A stretch of DNA of 54,456 nt from a bacterium (GCA_021846045.1 JAJZCM010000001.1:1-54456); one strand, 5' to 3'; positions 34,897 to 42,797 are shown, counted from the first letter of the stretch. Notes: generated by a model from the letters alone, not told the origin. A program made the numbers and translations.

Positions 34897-35873
34897 TGGC
34901 TTCTTTATCGGAAGTCAAAGAAAGGGAGGATTCCGTTTCTTCCGAGGATTTAGGCGCGCCTCTTTACGTCGCCTGGCAGATCACTAATGAGTGCAATCTC
35001 GCCTGCCTTCACTGCATCGAGGAATCCGGCCCGGGAAAAGCCTTTAAAGACGAACTGACGAAAGACGAGGCTTTTTCCGTCATTGATCAACTGATTGCCG
35101 GTCAGGTGCCTTATGTTTCTTTTTCCGGCGGAGAGCCGATGGTTCACCCGCATTTTTTCGAGATGGTCGAAAGGATCATCAAAGGCGGGGTGGGACTGAA
35201 AATAGAGACCAACGGCCATTATTTGACGCCTGAAAATTGCGAGCGCCTTAAGACTCTCGGGGTCAAGGCCGTTCAGGTTTCTTTAGACGGGGCGAACTCC
35301 GCGTCATTTAATAAGATGCGGATTCATGGGCGCTTTGAATCGGCGACGCGAGGAATTGAAAATCTTGCCGTAGCGGGAGTTCCTATTGAGATTAACTTCG
35401 TTCCTGCGAAATTCAATATCAAGGAAATTTCTGATGTCGTGGATTTGGCGTATAAACTTGGGGCTTACAGCTTCTATACCGGTAAAATCATGTATACCGG
35501 CAACGCCGTCAGGACTTGGGAAATAACCGCGCCTGACGAAGCCGATTATCCTGCGTTTTTCGACGCCTTGCGCGCCAAAGTCAAGGAATATGAAGGCCGG
35601 ATGAGGGTTTATTTCCATGAGATGGGACTTTTGGAAGAATTGAAATACCGCCTTGAAAACCCGGCGGCCCTTTTTATCATTTTGCCTAACGGAAAAGTAA
35701 AGCTCATTAACGCGCTTCCCTTTGTCTGCGGGAATTTGCGAAATGAGTCCTTGGGTCGGGTCTGGAAGCATTTTCAAGAAGCTTGGAAAAATCCGAAGGT
35801 CTATGGGTTTGTTCAAGAACTGGAAAAAGATCCGACTGTAGTATCAAAGCTTCATAAGTGGGTGGAGGTTTGA
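34896..35873 (+). CDS. Radical SAM enzyme 1 of the RRE operon (PqqE/MftC-like)
   Basis: A 325-residue radical SAM protein. The cluster motif is NECNLACLHCIEES (CxxxCxxC, about residues 32-39), with FSGGEPMVHPHFFEM (GGEP) and KIETNG. The C-terminal part resembles a SPASM/twitch region (ILPNGKVKLINALPFVCGNL) but has only one Cys there, so classical auxiliary clusters seem absent. It is closest in style to peptide-modifying enzymes such as PqqE and MftC. It starts at the stop of the RRE gene. The other two radical SAM genes of the operon are clear paralogs, sharing PYVxxxGGEP and CLHC. Its substrate is probably the peptide encoded at 37773. Confidence 0.88.
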   Translation: MASLSEVKEREDSVSSEDLGAPLYVAWQITNECNLACLHCIEESGPGKAFKDELTKDEAFSVIDQLIAGQVPYVSFSGGEPMVHPHFFEMVERIIKGGVGLKIETNGHYLTPENCERLKTLGVKAVQVSLDGANSASFNKMRIHGRFESATRGIENLAVAGVPIEINFVPAKFNIKEISDVVDLAYKLGAYSFYTGKIMYTGNAVRTWEITAPDEADYPAFFDALRAKVKEYEGRMRVYFHEMGLLEELKYRLENPAALFIILPNGKVKLINALPFVCGNLRNESLGRVWKHFQEAWKNPKVYGFVQELEKDPTVVSKLHKWVEV

Positions 35874-35875
35874 GC

Positions 35876-36784
35876 GTGTCTGAAGTATTAGATAAGCGTT
35901 CCGGAGTTTTGGGCGCGCCTTTCCAAGTCTTTTCTCTGATTCGCTATCGGTTTTTCCTCTACGCGGGGCTTCTTCCCTACCTTTTGGGCTCGGCTTGGGC
36001 CTATGGAATGGAGAAAACTTTTTCGATTCATCTTTTCGCTCTGGGGTTGTTCGGGATTTTTCTTTCTGTCGTTGGAGTAGAGTCTTTTAACGAATACTTC
36101 GACGCCCGCATGGGAACTGATCGCGTTTTTAATCCTTCCGATGATGAATATATCCCAGGGTGGATGTTGTGGCTGGGAATTGCCGCCTTTACGGTCGCGG
36201 CTTCGGTGGGGATTTACCTGTCAAAATTTGGCGGACTCCCCGTCATCCTTTACACTTTGCTCGGGGGTCTAGCGGCCCTTTTTTACGTCGGCCCTCCGAT
36301 TCGCTGGGTTTACCGAGGGATGGGGGAACTCATGATTGGTCTTTCTTATGGACCCTGGATGACTTTGGGGAGCTTGGCTCTTTATACGCATCATTTTTCT
36401 TGGGAGGCCTTGGCGGCGTCCTTGGTTCCCGGGCTTTTGATCATGTCTTTGGCCGTCGTCAACGCTATTCCGGATTTTTATCAAGATCGCTTGGTGGGAA
36501 AACGCAACCTCGTCGTGCGATTGGGAAGAAAAAACGGAGTTTTTTTGTATTTGGGGTTTTCTGCTTTGGGGCTGATGGTTGCGGTTGTGGGAGCGGTTTT
36601 GGGTGTTTTCCCCAAGGGCGCCTTTCTGGCGGCCTTGATCGGTCTTCCATTTTGGATACTTAGCGCCAAGACTGCTTTAAACGCATGGGATAGCCCGCGC
36701 CTGTTTATTCCCGCCATTAAAAATATCGTTTTATGTTATTTAGTTGCGACTTCGGTATTTACGCTGAGCTTGATTGTTAAATAA
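35876..36784 (+). CDS. UbiA-family prenyltransferase (MenA-like)
   Basis: A roughly 302-residue integral membrane prenyltransferase with eight or nine helices. The two Asp-rich motifs are present: ESFNEYFDARMGTDRVFN (about residue 70) and NAIPDFYQDRLVGKRNLVVR (about 200), the second typical of MenA-like enzymes. The family joins a polyprenyl diphosphate to an aromatic acceptor. Flanked by radical SAM genes and preceded by a polyprenyl synthase, it suggests that the pathway product carries a lipid tail. GTG 35876 has GGAGG (35864-35868) at 7 bases and follows the previous stop by 2 bases. Confidence 0.88.
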   Translation: MSEVLDKRSGVLGAPFQVFSLIRYRFFLYAGLLPYLLGSAWAYGMEKTFSIHLFALGLFGIFLSVVGVESFNEYFDARMGTDRVFNPSDDEYIPGWMLWLGIAAFTVAASVGIYLSKFGGLPVILYTLLGGLAALFYVGPPIRWVYRGMGELMIGLSYGPWMTLGSLALYTHHFSWEALAASLVPGLLIMSLAVVNAIPDFYQDRLVGKRNLVVRLGRKNGVFLYLGFSALGLMVAVVGAVLGVFPKGAFLAALIGLPFWILSAKTALNAWDSPRLFIPAIKNIVLCYLVATSVFTLSLIVK

Positions 36785-36787
36785 AAA

Positions 36788-37753
36788 GTGAAAATTTTCG
36801 AACTATCGGCTCCGAGTTTTGTCGCTTGGCAAATGACCCGGGATTGCAACCTGGCATGCCTTCATTGCTGCACCGATTCCGCGCCCCATAAGCCTTTTCC
36901 CAACGAATTAAATCGCGAGGAAGCCTTGTCGATTGCTTCCCAAATAATCCAAGCCCAGGTTCCCTATGTCTTGCTGGCCGGGGGAGAGCCCTTGACCGTT
37001 CCGCATTTTTTTGAAATTGCGGAGGCTTTAGGAAGGGGCAGGGTCTACTTGAAAGTCGAGACCAACGGACAAATTTTTGGAGAGAATGAGGCGGAGAGGC
37101 TCTCTCGTTTGCCTATTCGCTCCCTTCAAATTTCAATTGACGGCGCTTCCCAAGCCGTTTATTCGAAAATGCGTCCCGGAGGAGTCTTGGATAAAACCAT
37201 TTTTGCCTGCCGCGCGGCGCAAAAATTCAATCTTCCTCTTGAAATTACTTTTGCGCCCACTCAAATTAATATTTCTGAGGCTTCTAATGTCATTGATTTG
37301 GCGGCGGATCTTGGGGCTTTTCGTTTCAACAGCGGCAGTTTGATGCGGATTGGGACTGCCGCCAAGCTTTGGGAAAGGCTGAATTTGTCTTCTGCGGAAT
37401 ATGAAAAGTTTTATAATTTACTTGAGAGAAAAGAAAAAGAACTTAAGGGAAAGATGGAAGTCGCATTTAGACCGTTTTCTATTGAGGAAGATTTAAAGTC
37501 AAAAAAAAGCGCTATGCCCGCCACTATTTTAATTTTGCCGGATGGGCGTGTTCGCGTTTCGGGCTTTTTACCCTACACCTGCGCTGATTTAAGAAAAGAA
37601 ACTTTAATTCAAGCTTGGAAGGAATGCCAAAAGGCTTACCAAAATCCTAAGATATCTACAGGTTTTGATGAAATTCTTAAAGACGCTTCCGTCTTGGCGT
37701 TGGCAAACCAGTTGAGGTCTCTTGAAACATCCGATTTGCCGGTCATGGTCTGA
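36788..37753 (+). CDS. Radical SAM enzyme 2 of the RRE operon
   Basis: A 321-residue paralog of the neighbouring radical SAM proteins. FVAWQMTRDCNLACLHCCTDS carries the CxxxCxxC motif, followed by PYVLLAGGEPLTVPHFFEI and KVETNGQIFG. The C-terminal ILPDGRVRVSGFLPYTCADL again holds a single Cys where SPASM domains have several. It begins at GTG 36788, 3 bases after the UbiA stop. It ends 19 bases before the candidate precursor peptide. It presumably acts on the same peptide as the other two enzymes, at another residue or step. Confidence 0.88.
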   Translation: MKIFELSAPSFVAWQMTRDCNLACLHCCTDSAPHKPFPNELNREEALSIASQIIQAQVPYVLLAGGEPLTVPHFFEIAEALGRGRVYLKVETNGQIFGENEAERLSRLPIRSLQISIDGASQAVYSKMRPGGVLDKTIFACRAAQKFNLPLEITFAPTQINISEASNVIDLAADLGAFRFNSGSLMRIGTAAKLWERLNLSSAEYEKFYNLLERKEKELKGKMEVAFRPFSIEEDLKSKKSAMPATILILPDGRVRVSGFLPYTCADLRKETLIQAWKECQKAYQNPKISTGFDEILKDASVLALANQLRSLETSDLPVMV

Positions 37754-37772
37754 CCGAGCGTAAGGAGAAAGA

Positions 37773-37895
37773 ATGAACGACCAAAAAAACGTGAACGAGG
37801 GGGCGAAAGCCTCAAAAAAACTCGTCTGGGAAACCCCCAAAATGGAAGAAGTTTCCGAGCGGGTGATGGCGCAGCCCTACATTCGGTTCACGTGA
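37773..37895 (+). CDS. Candidate RiPP precursor peptide, 40 residues
   Basis: A 40-codon ORF with the best ribosome-binding site of the operon (TAAGGAGA, 37761-37768, 5 bases before ATG 37773). The peptide starts MNDQKNVNEG, is Lys-rich in the middle, then reads KKLVWETPKMEEVS and ends MAQPYIRFT. WETPKM has the aromatic-x-x-P-x-hydrophobic form of the YxxPxL leader motif that PqqD-like RRE proteins bind in lasso peptide systems. The last ten residues hold Tyr, Ile, Arg, Phe and Thr as possible modification sites. The TGA overlaps the GTG of the third radical SAM gene (GTGA at 37892-37895). Its role is inference from context, size and motif. Confidence 0.72.
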   Translation: MNDQKNVNEGAKASKKLVWETPKMEEVSERVMAQPYIRFT

Positions 37896-38878
37896 CTCAC
37901 GAGAGGGGGGCGCGGATCGTTGATTATAGCGCTCCCCTCTTTCTTGCTTGGCAGCTGACCAATCACTGCACTTCTTTTTGTCTCCATTGCTGCGAGGAGT
38001 CCGGCCCGGACAAGACTTGGAAAAAGGAACTCTCGAAAGAGGAAGCGCTGACCTTATCCCGCCAGATCGTTGAATTGGGAATTCCTTATGTCGCTTTCGG
38101 AGGAGGAGAGCCTCTTTTTGTCGAACACGTCTGGGACGTTTTTGAAATTTTAAGCCGCGGCGGGACACAAATTAAAATCGAGACCAATGGGCTGGCCATT
38201 GATTCAGCGGCGATTGAACGCTTAAAACATTTGGGAATTTCCTCCATTCAAATCAGCGTGGACGGCTCGACTTCGGAAATTCACGAGCAAGTCCGTCCCG
38301 GCGGTTCCTGGAAGAAAGCCGTGGATGCCCTAAAGGCCTTGGCACAGGCGGGGCTTGAACCGGAATTTGTTTTCGTGCCGAACCAATTGAACGTGGAAGA
38401 TGCCGTTTCGGCTTATGATTTGGCCGCTCAATTGGGCGCGCGTCTTTTTGTCACCGGTCCCATGATGCGTCTAGGCAGAGCCGCGGCGGCGTGGGACCGC
38501 TTGTCGATTTCAGATGAGGTCTGGCAAAAAACGCTTCAAAAAATTAGAGCGCGCGCCGATTCTTTTGGAAATCCGGTTAAAATTTCGGCTTATCCTTGGG
38601 ATATTCGCCGGGAAGCCGCAGTGAGACTTCAAAACCCGCAATCAATGGTTTTGGTCGTTCCCGACGGCAAGGTGAAACTTCTCAACGCCCTTCCTTTTTA
38701 TGCGGCGGACCTAAAAAAAGAAAGACTCGATGTCGCTTGGAAAAAAACTATAGAGGCTTGGCGCTCGCCTATCGTTAAAAAATTTATAGAACGGATGCAG
38801 GAAAACCCCGAGCTTTTGCTCCATGCCAATGAATGCTGGGACCCTTGGGATGAGTCAAAGCAATCTGATCAAAGATGA
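37892..38878 (+). CDS. Radical SAM enzyme 3 of the RRE operon
   Basis: A 328-residue third paralog. FLAWQLTNHCTSFCLHCCEES has the CxxxCxxC motif, then PYVAFGGGEPLFVEHVW and KIETNG. The SPASM-like segment VVPDGKVKLLNALPFYAADL has no Cys at the position where the other two paralogs keep one, so it very likely carries only the SAM-binding cluster. Its GTG overlaps the precursor stop and its TGA overlaps the caspase-like gene's ATG (ATGA at 38875-38878), so translation is coupled across all three. Confidence 0.88.
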   Translation: MTHERGARIVDYSAPLFLAWQLTNHCTSFCLHCCEESGPDKTWKKELSKEEALTLSRQIVELGIPYVAFGGGEPLFVEHVWDVFEILSRGGTQIKIETNGLAIDSAAIERLKHLGISSIQISVDGSTSEIHEQVRPGGSWKKAVDALKALAQAGLEPEFVFVPNQLNVEDAVSAYDLAAQLGARLFVTGPMMRLGRAAAAWDRLSISDEVWQKTLQKIRARADSFGNPVKISAYPWDIRREAAVRLQNPQSMVLVVPDGKVKLLNALPFYAADLKKERLDVAWKKTIEAWRSPIVKKFIERMQENPELLLHANECWDPWDESKQSDQR

Positions 38879-40437
38879 GGCGGCTTTCACTTCCCTTTCT
38901 TATTTTTGTTTTCCTTTGCTCTCCGCTTCCTTCTTTTGCCGGTCTTAATTCCGACTTTTTAGGCGCTGTCTCCGGCGGGAATTTGTCGCGGGCGCGAGAG
39001 TTGATCTTAAAGGGCGCCGATATCAATGCCGTGGATAAAGCCGGAGACACGGCCTTGATGGAAATCGCTTCCAACGGTCATGCGGATATGCCGCAGCTTT
39101 GGAATGACGCCGAGTTTATTCAACCCGCTTTTCGTTTTCCAAAATTTGGAGAGATCAAAGCTTGGCGTCCTCCTTTTTTAATTCCTAATAATAAAGAAAT
39201 GCGTATTGCGCGTTTTTTGACCCGCAGGGGAGCAAACCTTAACGCGAAGAATAGTTATGGCCGCACGGCCCTCATGTTGGCCGCAAAATATGGACAGGCG
39301 GGTTTGGTGAGGCTTTTTATCACGCATGGGGCCGATGTCAATATGGCGGATGAAAACGGCCGAACGGCTTTAGACTATGCCTATCAGACGGAGCATCAGC
39401 AGGTGGCGGCGCTCATCGAATATTACCGCCTTCATCCGCTTTCAGAGCGCGACCAGAAGGATGTGGAGCGGTTGTCTCGTCAGAATTTGTCGAGAGAAGA
39501 AATCGCGCGTATTGCCTCCCGTGTGGCTAAAGAGGCGCAAAACTCAACCCAAACAGGCATCGCGCGGCGCTTGGATATTCTGGCCAAGGAAATTGAAAGC
39601 CTCAAAAAGCGTTCGCATATTGCGAAAAAAATTAAAATGATTAAAAGCGATGTGGATGCGCCCCATTTTCAGGAACCCCTCCGGCAGGAAGATTTTGCCG
39701 TTGTGGTTGGGGTCGAGAAATATGCCGGAAGAGTCGCGCGTTCGGAATTTTCCCAAAGAGACGCTCTGACGGTTAAAAAATATATGCTCGCCTTGGGAGT
39801 GCCTTCGGGGCATATTCGTTTTCTTCTTAACGAAACGGCGACCAAAAGCGATTTATCGGCCTATCTGGAAGATTGGCTGCCTAAAAACGTTAAAAAAGAT
39901 TCCCGCGTTTTTTTTTATTTTTCCGGACATGGCGCGCCTAATCCCGAGAGCGGAGAGGCCTACCTAGTTCCCTTTGACGGCGATCCGGAATTCTTGGGCA
40001 AGACCGCTTATTCCTTAAAAAAACTCTATGCGGATATTTTGAATATCCCCGCGCGCAGGGAAATTGTTGTTTTAGACTCTTGTTTCTCCGGAATGGGGGC
40101 GCGTTCGATTATTCGTCCTGGTCTTCGCCCTCTGATGACCCGCATTAAGCCCGGCTTTGTTCCCGGAAACGGTAAAATCGTTGTTTTAACCGCCGCTCGC
40201 GATGATCAAACTGCTGGTGTCATTAAACGCCAAGGCCACGGACTTTTAACCTATTATTTTTTACGTGGGCTCAACGGAAAGGCGCTTAATCGCCAAAAAC
40301 GCGTGACCTTAAAGTCGCTTTACGATTATCTTGCGCCCGAGGTTCAAAGTCAGGCGGATTTAAAAAACCATTCGCAGAATCCCCAGCTTTTGCCGCGCAC
40401 CGCTCTCGCAAAAATTTTTCCCGTTATCTTGCGCTAG
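38875..40437 (+). CDS. Secreted ankyrin-repeat caspase-family protease
   Basis: A 520-residue protein. A Sec signal peptide (MRRLSLPFLIFVFLCSPLPS) is followed by ankyrin repeats (about residues 25-185): ILKGADINAVDKAGDTALM, then LNAKNSYGRTALMLAAKYG and VNMADENGRTALDYAY. A charged coiled-coil linker follows. The C-terminal half is a C14 caspase-fold peptidase with catalytic His in FFYFSGHGAPN (about 352) and Cys in VVLDSCFSGMGARS (about 403). Coupling to radical SAM enzyme 3 by ATGA suggests that it works with the operon, perhaps as the exported peptidase that trims the modified precursor. An independent envelope role is possible. Confidence 0.85.
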   Translation: MRRLSLPFLIFVFLCSPLPSFAGLNSDFLGAVSGGNLSRARELILKGADINAVDKAGDTALMEIASNGHADMPQLWNDAEFIQPAFRFPKFGEIKAWRPPFLIPNNKEMRIARFLTRRGANLNAKNSYGRTALMLAAKYGQAGLVRLFITHGADVNMADENGRTALDYAYQTEHQQVAALIEYYRLHPLSERDQKDVERLSRQNLSREEIARIASRVAKEAQNSTQTGIARRLDILAKEIESLKKRSHIAKKIKMIKSDVDAPHFQEPLRQEDFAVVVGVEKYAGRVARSEFSQRDALTVKKYMLALGVPSGHIRFLLNETATKSDLSAYLEDWLPKNVKKDSRVFFYFSGHGAPNPESGEAYLVPFDGDPEFLGKTAYSLKKLYADILNIPARREIVVLDSCFSGMGARSIIRPGLRPLMTRIKPGFVPGNGKIVVLTAARDDQTAGVIKRQGHGLLTYYFLRGLNGKALNRQKRVTLKSLYDYLAPEVQSQADLKNHSQNPQLLPRTALAKIFPVILR

Positions 40438-40471
40438 GGCTTAGACTCTCCGTCCCTGCGTCCCTGCCCAA

Positions 40472-40500
40472 TTGACAAAGACCCAAACTCCGCGCATAAT
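40472..40500 (+). promoter_or_regulatory. Consensus promoter of the Cys-rich protein gene
   Basis: TTGACA (40472-40477), a 17 bp spacer and CATAAT (40495-40500). The ATG is at 40507, the expected +1, so the message should be leaderless. Confidence 0.75.
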
Positions 40501-40506
40501 GATTTC

Positions 40507-41205
40507 ATGCGGAAATTACCCCAAATCCTGATGTTGTCGGCCTTTGCAGTGGGAATTCTAATTTTTTCTTCGTGGGCCCAGCAATTTCCGGGGTTAAATG
40601 GAGACGTTCCCGGATATCAGTCGGATAACACCGCAGTTGATTTCGCGAGACTTAAGAATAATTTTATCCACAATGTTGCCGTAAAATCCGTCTCCGGCGA
40701 TCAATTCGATGTTTCCCAGCCATCCGTGCGCTCGCCGACCGTGCGTTCGGCTTTCCATGGAAATTCGGCGGGAGAATATATTGCGGGCGCCTCGACAACT
40801 TCTTCATCCGGACAAAATACCGGCGTTTCCTCGCCGCCGGCCCCAGGGTTGAACCCTTCATGTTCCATGTTGCAATGCGCTGAGTGGAACTCAAAAATTT
40901 GCGTGAGAAACGGCGTTATCCACTGCGAGGCTGTCTATGCCGCGCTGGCGGAAGAGGAACTTGAGCGCTCCTGTAAGCCGAAATGCCGCGTCCGATGTCA
41001 AAAAGAGGGATATTTTGCTTCCTCAAAAAAAACCTGTCAAAAAGATTGTTTGCGGCATTGTCTTCAAAACGACGACTCTTATCAAAAATCGGTGCGTCTT
41101 CAAGGGCAATGCGAAGCCAAGGTTCAAAAAAACGAAGAGCTTCAGCAGGAATGTTTTTATCAGGCGCGTTATGGCTGCAAGGAGGGAACGGATTCGTGCT
41201 CCTAA
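40507..41205 (+). CDS. Secreted cysteine-rich protein of unknown function
   Basis: A 232-residue protein. The N-terminus (MRKLPQILMLSAFAVGILIF, then SSWAQQ) is a signal peptide. Residues 30-115 are Ser/Gly/Pro-rich and likely disordered. The last 115 residues hold about 15 Cys, with repeated CxxxC spacings (CKPKCRVRCQ, CQKDCLRHC), suggesting a disulfide-bonded domain. No match is apparent to me. It has its own promoter after the caspase gene. Its end overlaps by 4 bases the end of the convergent glycosyltransferase gene. Confidence 0.7.
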   Translation: MRKLPQILMLSAFAVGILIFSSWAQQFPGLNGDVPGYQSDNTAVDFARLKNNFIHNVAVKSVSGDQFDVSQPSVRSPTVRSAFHGNSAGEYIAGASTTSSSGQNTGVSSPPAPGLNPSCSMLQCAEWNSKICVRNGVIHCEAVYAALAEEELERSCKPKCRVRCQKEGYFASSKKTCQKDCLRHCLQNDDSYQKSVRLQGQCEAKVQKNEELQQECFYQARYGCKEGTDSCS

Positions 41206-42797
41206 GAACCCTTGGGGGCGCTTCTTAAACGGAAAAGGTAGAGAGTGTTTGTGTCGTTAAATTGAGGGAAAGCCGTTTCCGCTATAAATTGCGGCGGAGC
41301 GGCATTGGGCAAGACGGGCGTTTTCCCGACTAGGGAATATCGCGTTTTAAGGAGTTCCTGGATTTTATTTCTAAAATAGATTCCCAATGTCGAGCCGATA
41401 ACTTGAGAGCCCGCGATATCGCAATAGACGATCATGCTCGGAGGAGAATTCTTAAGCCGGGACAATTCTCTGATTATCTGGGCTTTATTCTTGGGAAACA
41501 AGGTCAAGGGGTAGGAGGTGATATAGGGGGTTGCGGATTCTCGTCCGCTATAGATGTAAATCTCAGGTTCCGAGCCGAAGATGTAAATTTTTTGCGTGGG
41601 GAGGGTCTGTTTCCTAATTTCTTCGGCAATGAGTTTCGATTCAAAAAGGGGATTGGGATAGAGAAGGGTTTTTGAAAGTTCAAGAGGAGATTCGTAAAAA
41701 TAAGCGCGGCTTTGGATGATGACCGGATAAAGGCAAACCGCGAAAATTAAAACCGCCAGGGAACGCGCGGACAAGCGATATTTTTCACGGAGGCATTCAA
41801 GCCCTTGCGCCGCTAAAATCGCCAGCGGAGGATAGATGGTAAAAAAGTAATGGGGAAACAAAAAAAGTCCGGTCATGGCTCCCATAAAGCTCGTTCCCAG
41901 CCAAAGAGTCGCCAAAACTCCGAAGCGGTTGTCTTCGTTTATTTTTAAAACGCTTAAGGCATAAAGGCAAAGCGCCCAAATCGTCCAGTTTGGAAGCACC
42001 ACTTTCATGCCGTACCAACCGCCCCACCAGATTAAAACGTGTTGGAGAATCGCGGGAAGTCCCAGTCTTGAAATAATTCCTATATATCGCCCGTTATTGA
42101 GAAAGGCCTGTTGGAGCAATGGGCGCAGGTCCGCGTGGGCAAAAAAATAAAGAATAAGGGCCGTGGGAAATAAAAAAACGCCCGCCCCGAAGAGAGTCGT
42201 TTGTTTGAGGGCTTTTGCGGGCGTAGTGTTTAAAATCAAGAGGGGGGCGAGGCTCAAGACGAACCAGAAAACGGTTTGCTTGGTCATGAGCGCCATTCCA
42301 CAAAAAAGGCCCGCTATAAATGCCCAGAGAAGACGCTGCGGATTTTTCCAGAATTTTAAGAGCACCCAAATGGAGACGACATTAAACAAGATCAGAAACA
42401 TTTCGCAGTTGGCCGAAAAGATATCCGCTAAAGGAGCCGAGCTTAAAACCGAGAAAATAGCCGGAGCGGATAGACGCGAAGCCGGACTCCAGGTTTCCGG
42501 AGTCAGAAGGAAAAGAAAGACCATGGTCAGGCACGAGAAGATAAAGCTGAGAATTCTAGGAGCGAGCGGGTTGCGGGAAAACCAATAGGCGAAGCGGTAG
42601 ATAAAGAAAACAAGGGGCGGCTTTTGATCGTAAGCGTCCTGATAAGGCAAGGCGCCATGAGCCATGAGATTCGCTTCATAGGCGTATTCGCCTTCATCGC
42701 TGATGAGGGGAATTGAGATTTGGTTTTTCCGCAGCAAAAAGAGGGCTAGCGGCAGGATGAGTAGAAGAAAAAACGCGGAAATTCTTTTTGCGGTCAA
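41202..42797 (-). CDS. GT39/ArnT-like membrane glycosyltransferase
   Basis: A 531-residue polytopic membrane protein with ten or more helices in residues 10-390. The N-terminal loop has SDEGEYAYEANLMAHGALPY followed by QDAYDQKPPLVFFIYRFAYW, the catalytic-loop pattern of the dolichyl-phosphate-mannose/ArnT (GT-C, GT39/PMT_2) family. A soluble C-terminal domain contains IYIFGSEPEIYIYSGRESAT. These enzymes move a sugar from a polyprenyl-phosphate carrier to lipids or proteins on the periplasmic face. It is the last gene of a minus-strand set with a PAP2 phosphatase, overlapping it by four bases. Confidence 0.85.
   Translation of the reverse strand: MTAKRISAFFLLLILPLALFLLRKNQISIPLISDEGEYAYEANLMAHGALPYQDAYDQKPPLVFFIYRFAYWFSRNPLAPRILSFIFSCLTMVFLFLLTPETWSPASRLSAPAIFSVLSSAPLADIFSANCEMFLILFNVVSIWVLLKFWKNPQRLLWAFIAGLFCGMALMTKQTVFWFVLSLAPLLILNTTPAKALKQTTLFGAGVFLFPTALILYFFAHADLRPLLQQAFLNNGRYIGIISRLGLPAILQHVLIWWGGWYGMKVVLPNWTIWALCLYALSVLKINEDNRFGVLATLWLGTSFMGAMTGLFLFPHYFFTIYPPLAILAAQGLECLREKYRLSARSLAVLIFAVCLYPVIIQSRAYFYESPLELSKTLLYPNPLFESKLIAEEIRKQTLPTQKIYIFGSEPEIYIYSGRESATPYITSYPLTLFPKNKAQIIRELSRLKNSPPSMIVYCDIAGSQVIGSTLGIYFRNKIQELLKTRYSLVGKTPVLPNAAPPQFIAETAFPQFNDTNTLYLFRLRSAPKGS

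Noticed and set aside
34896-37753. Futalosine menaquinone pathway (MqnC/MqnE radical SAM plus UbiA)
   Set aside because: The radical SAM proteins resemble PqqE/MftC-type enzymes with GGEP and a SPASM-like tail, and no MqnA, MqnB or MqnD is present.
33503-38878. PQQ or mycofactocin biosynthesis
   Set aside because: RRE and radical SAM genes fit, but PqqB, PqqC, PqqF and MftD-F equivalents are absent, the peptide lacks the PqqA ExxxY or the MftA C-terminal VY, and UbiA and prenyl synthase do not belong to those pathways.
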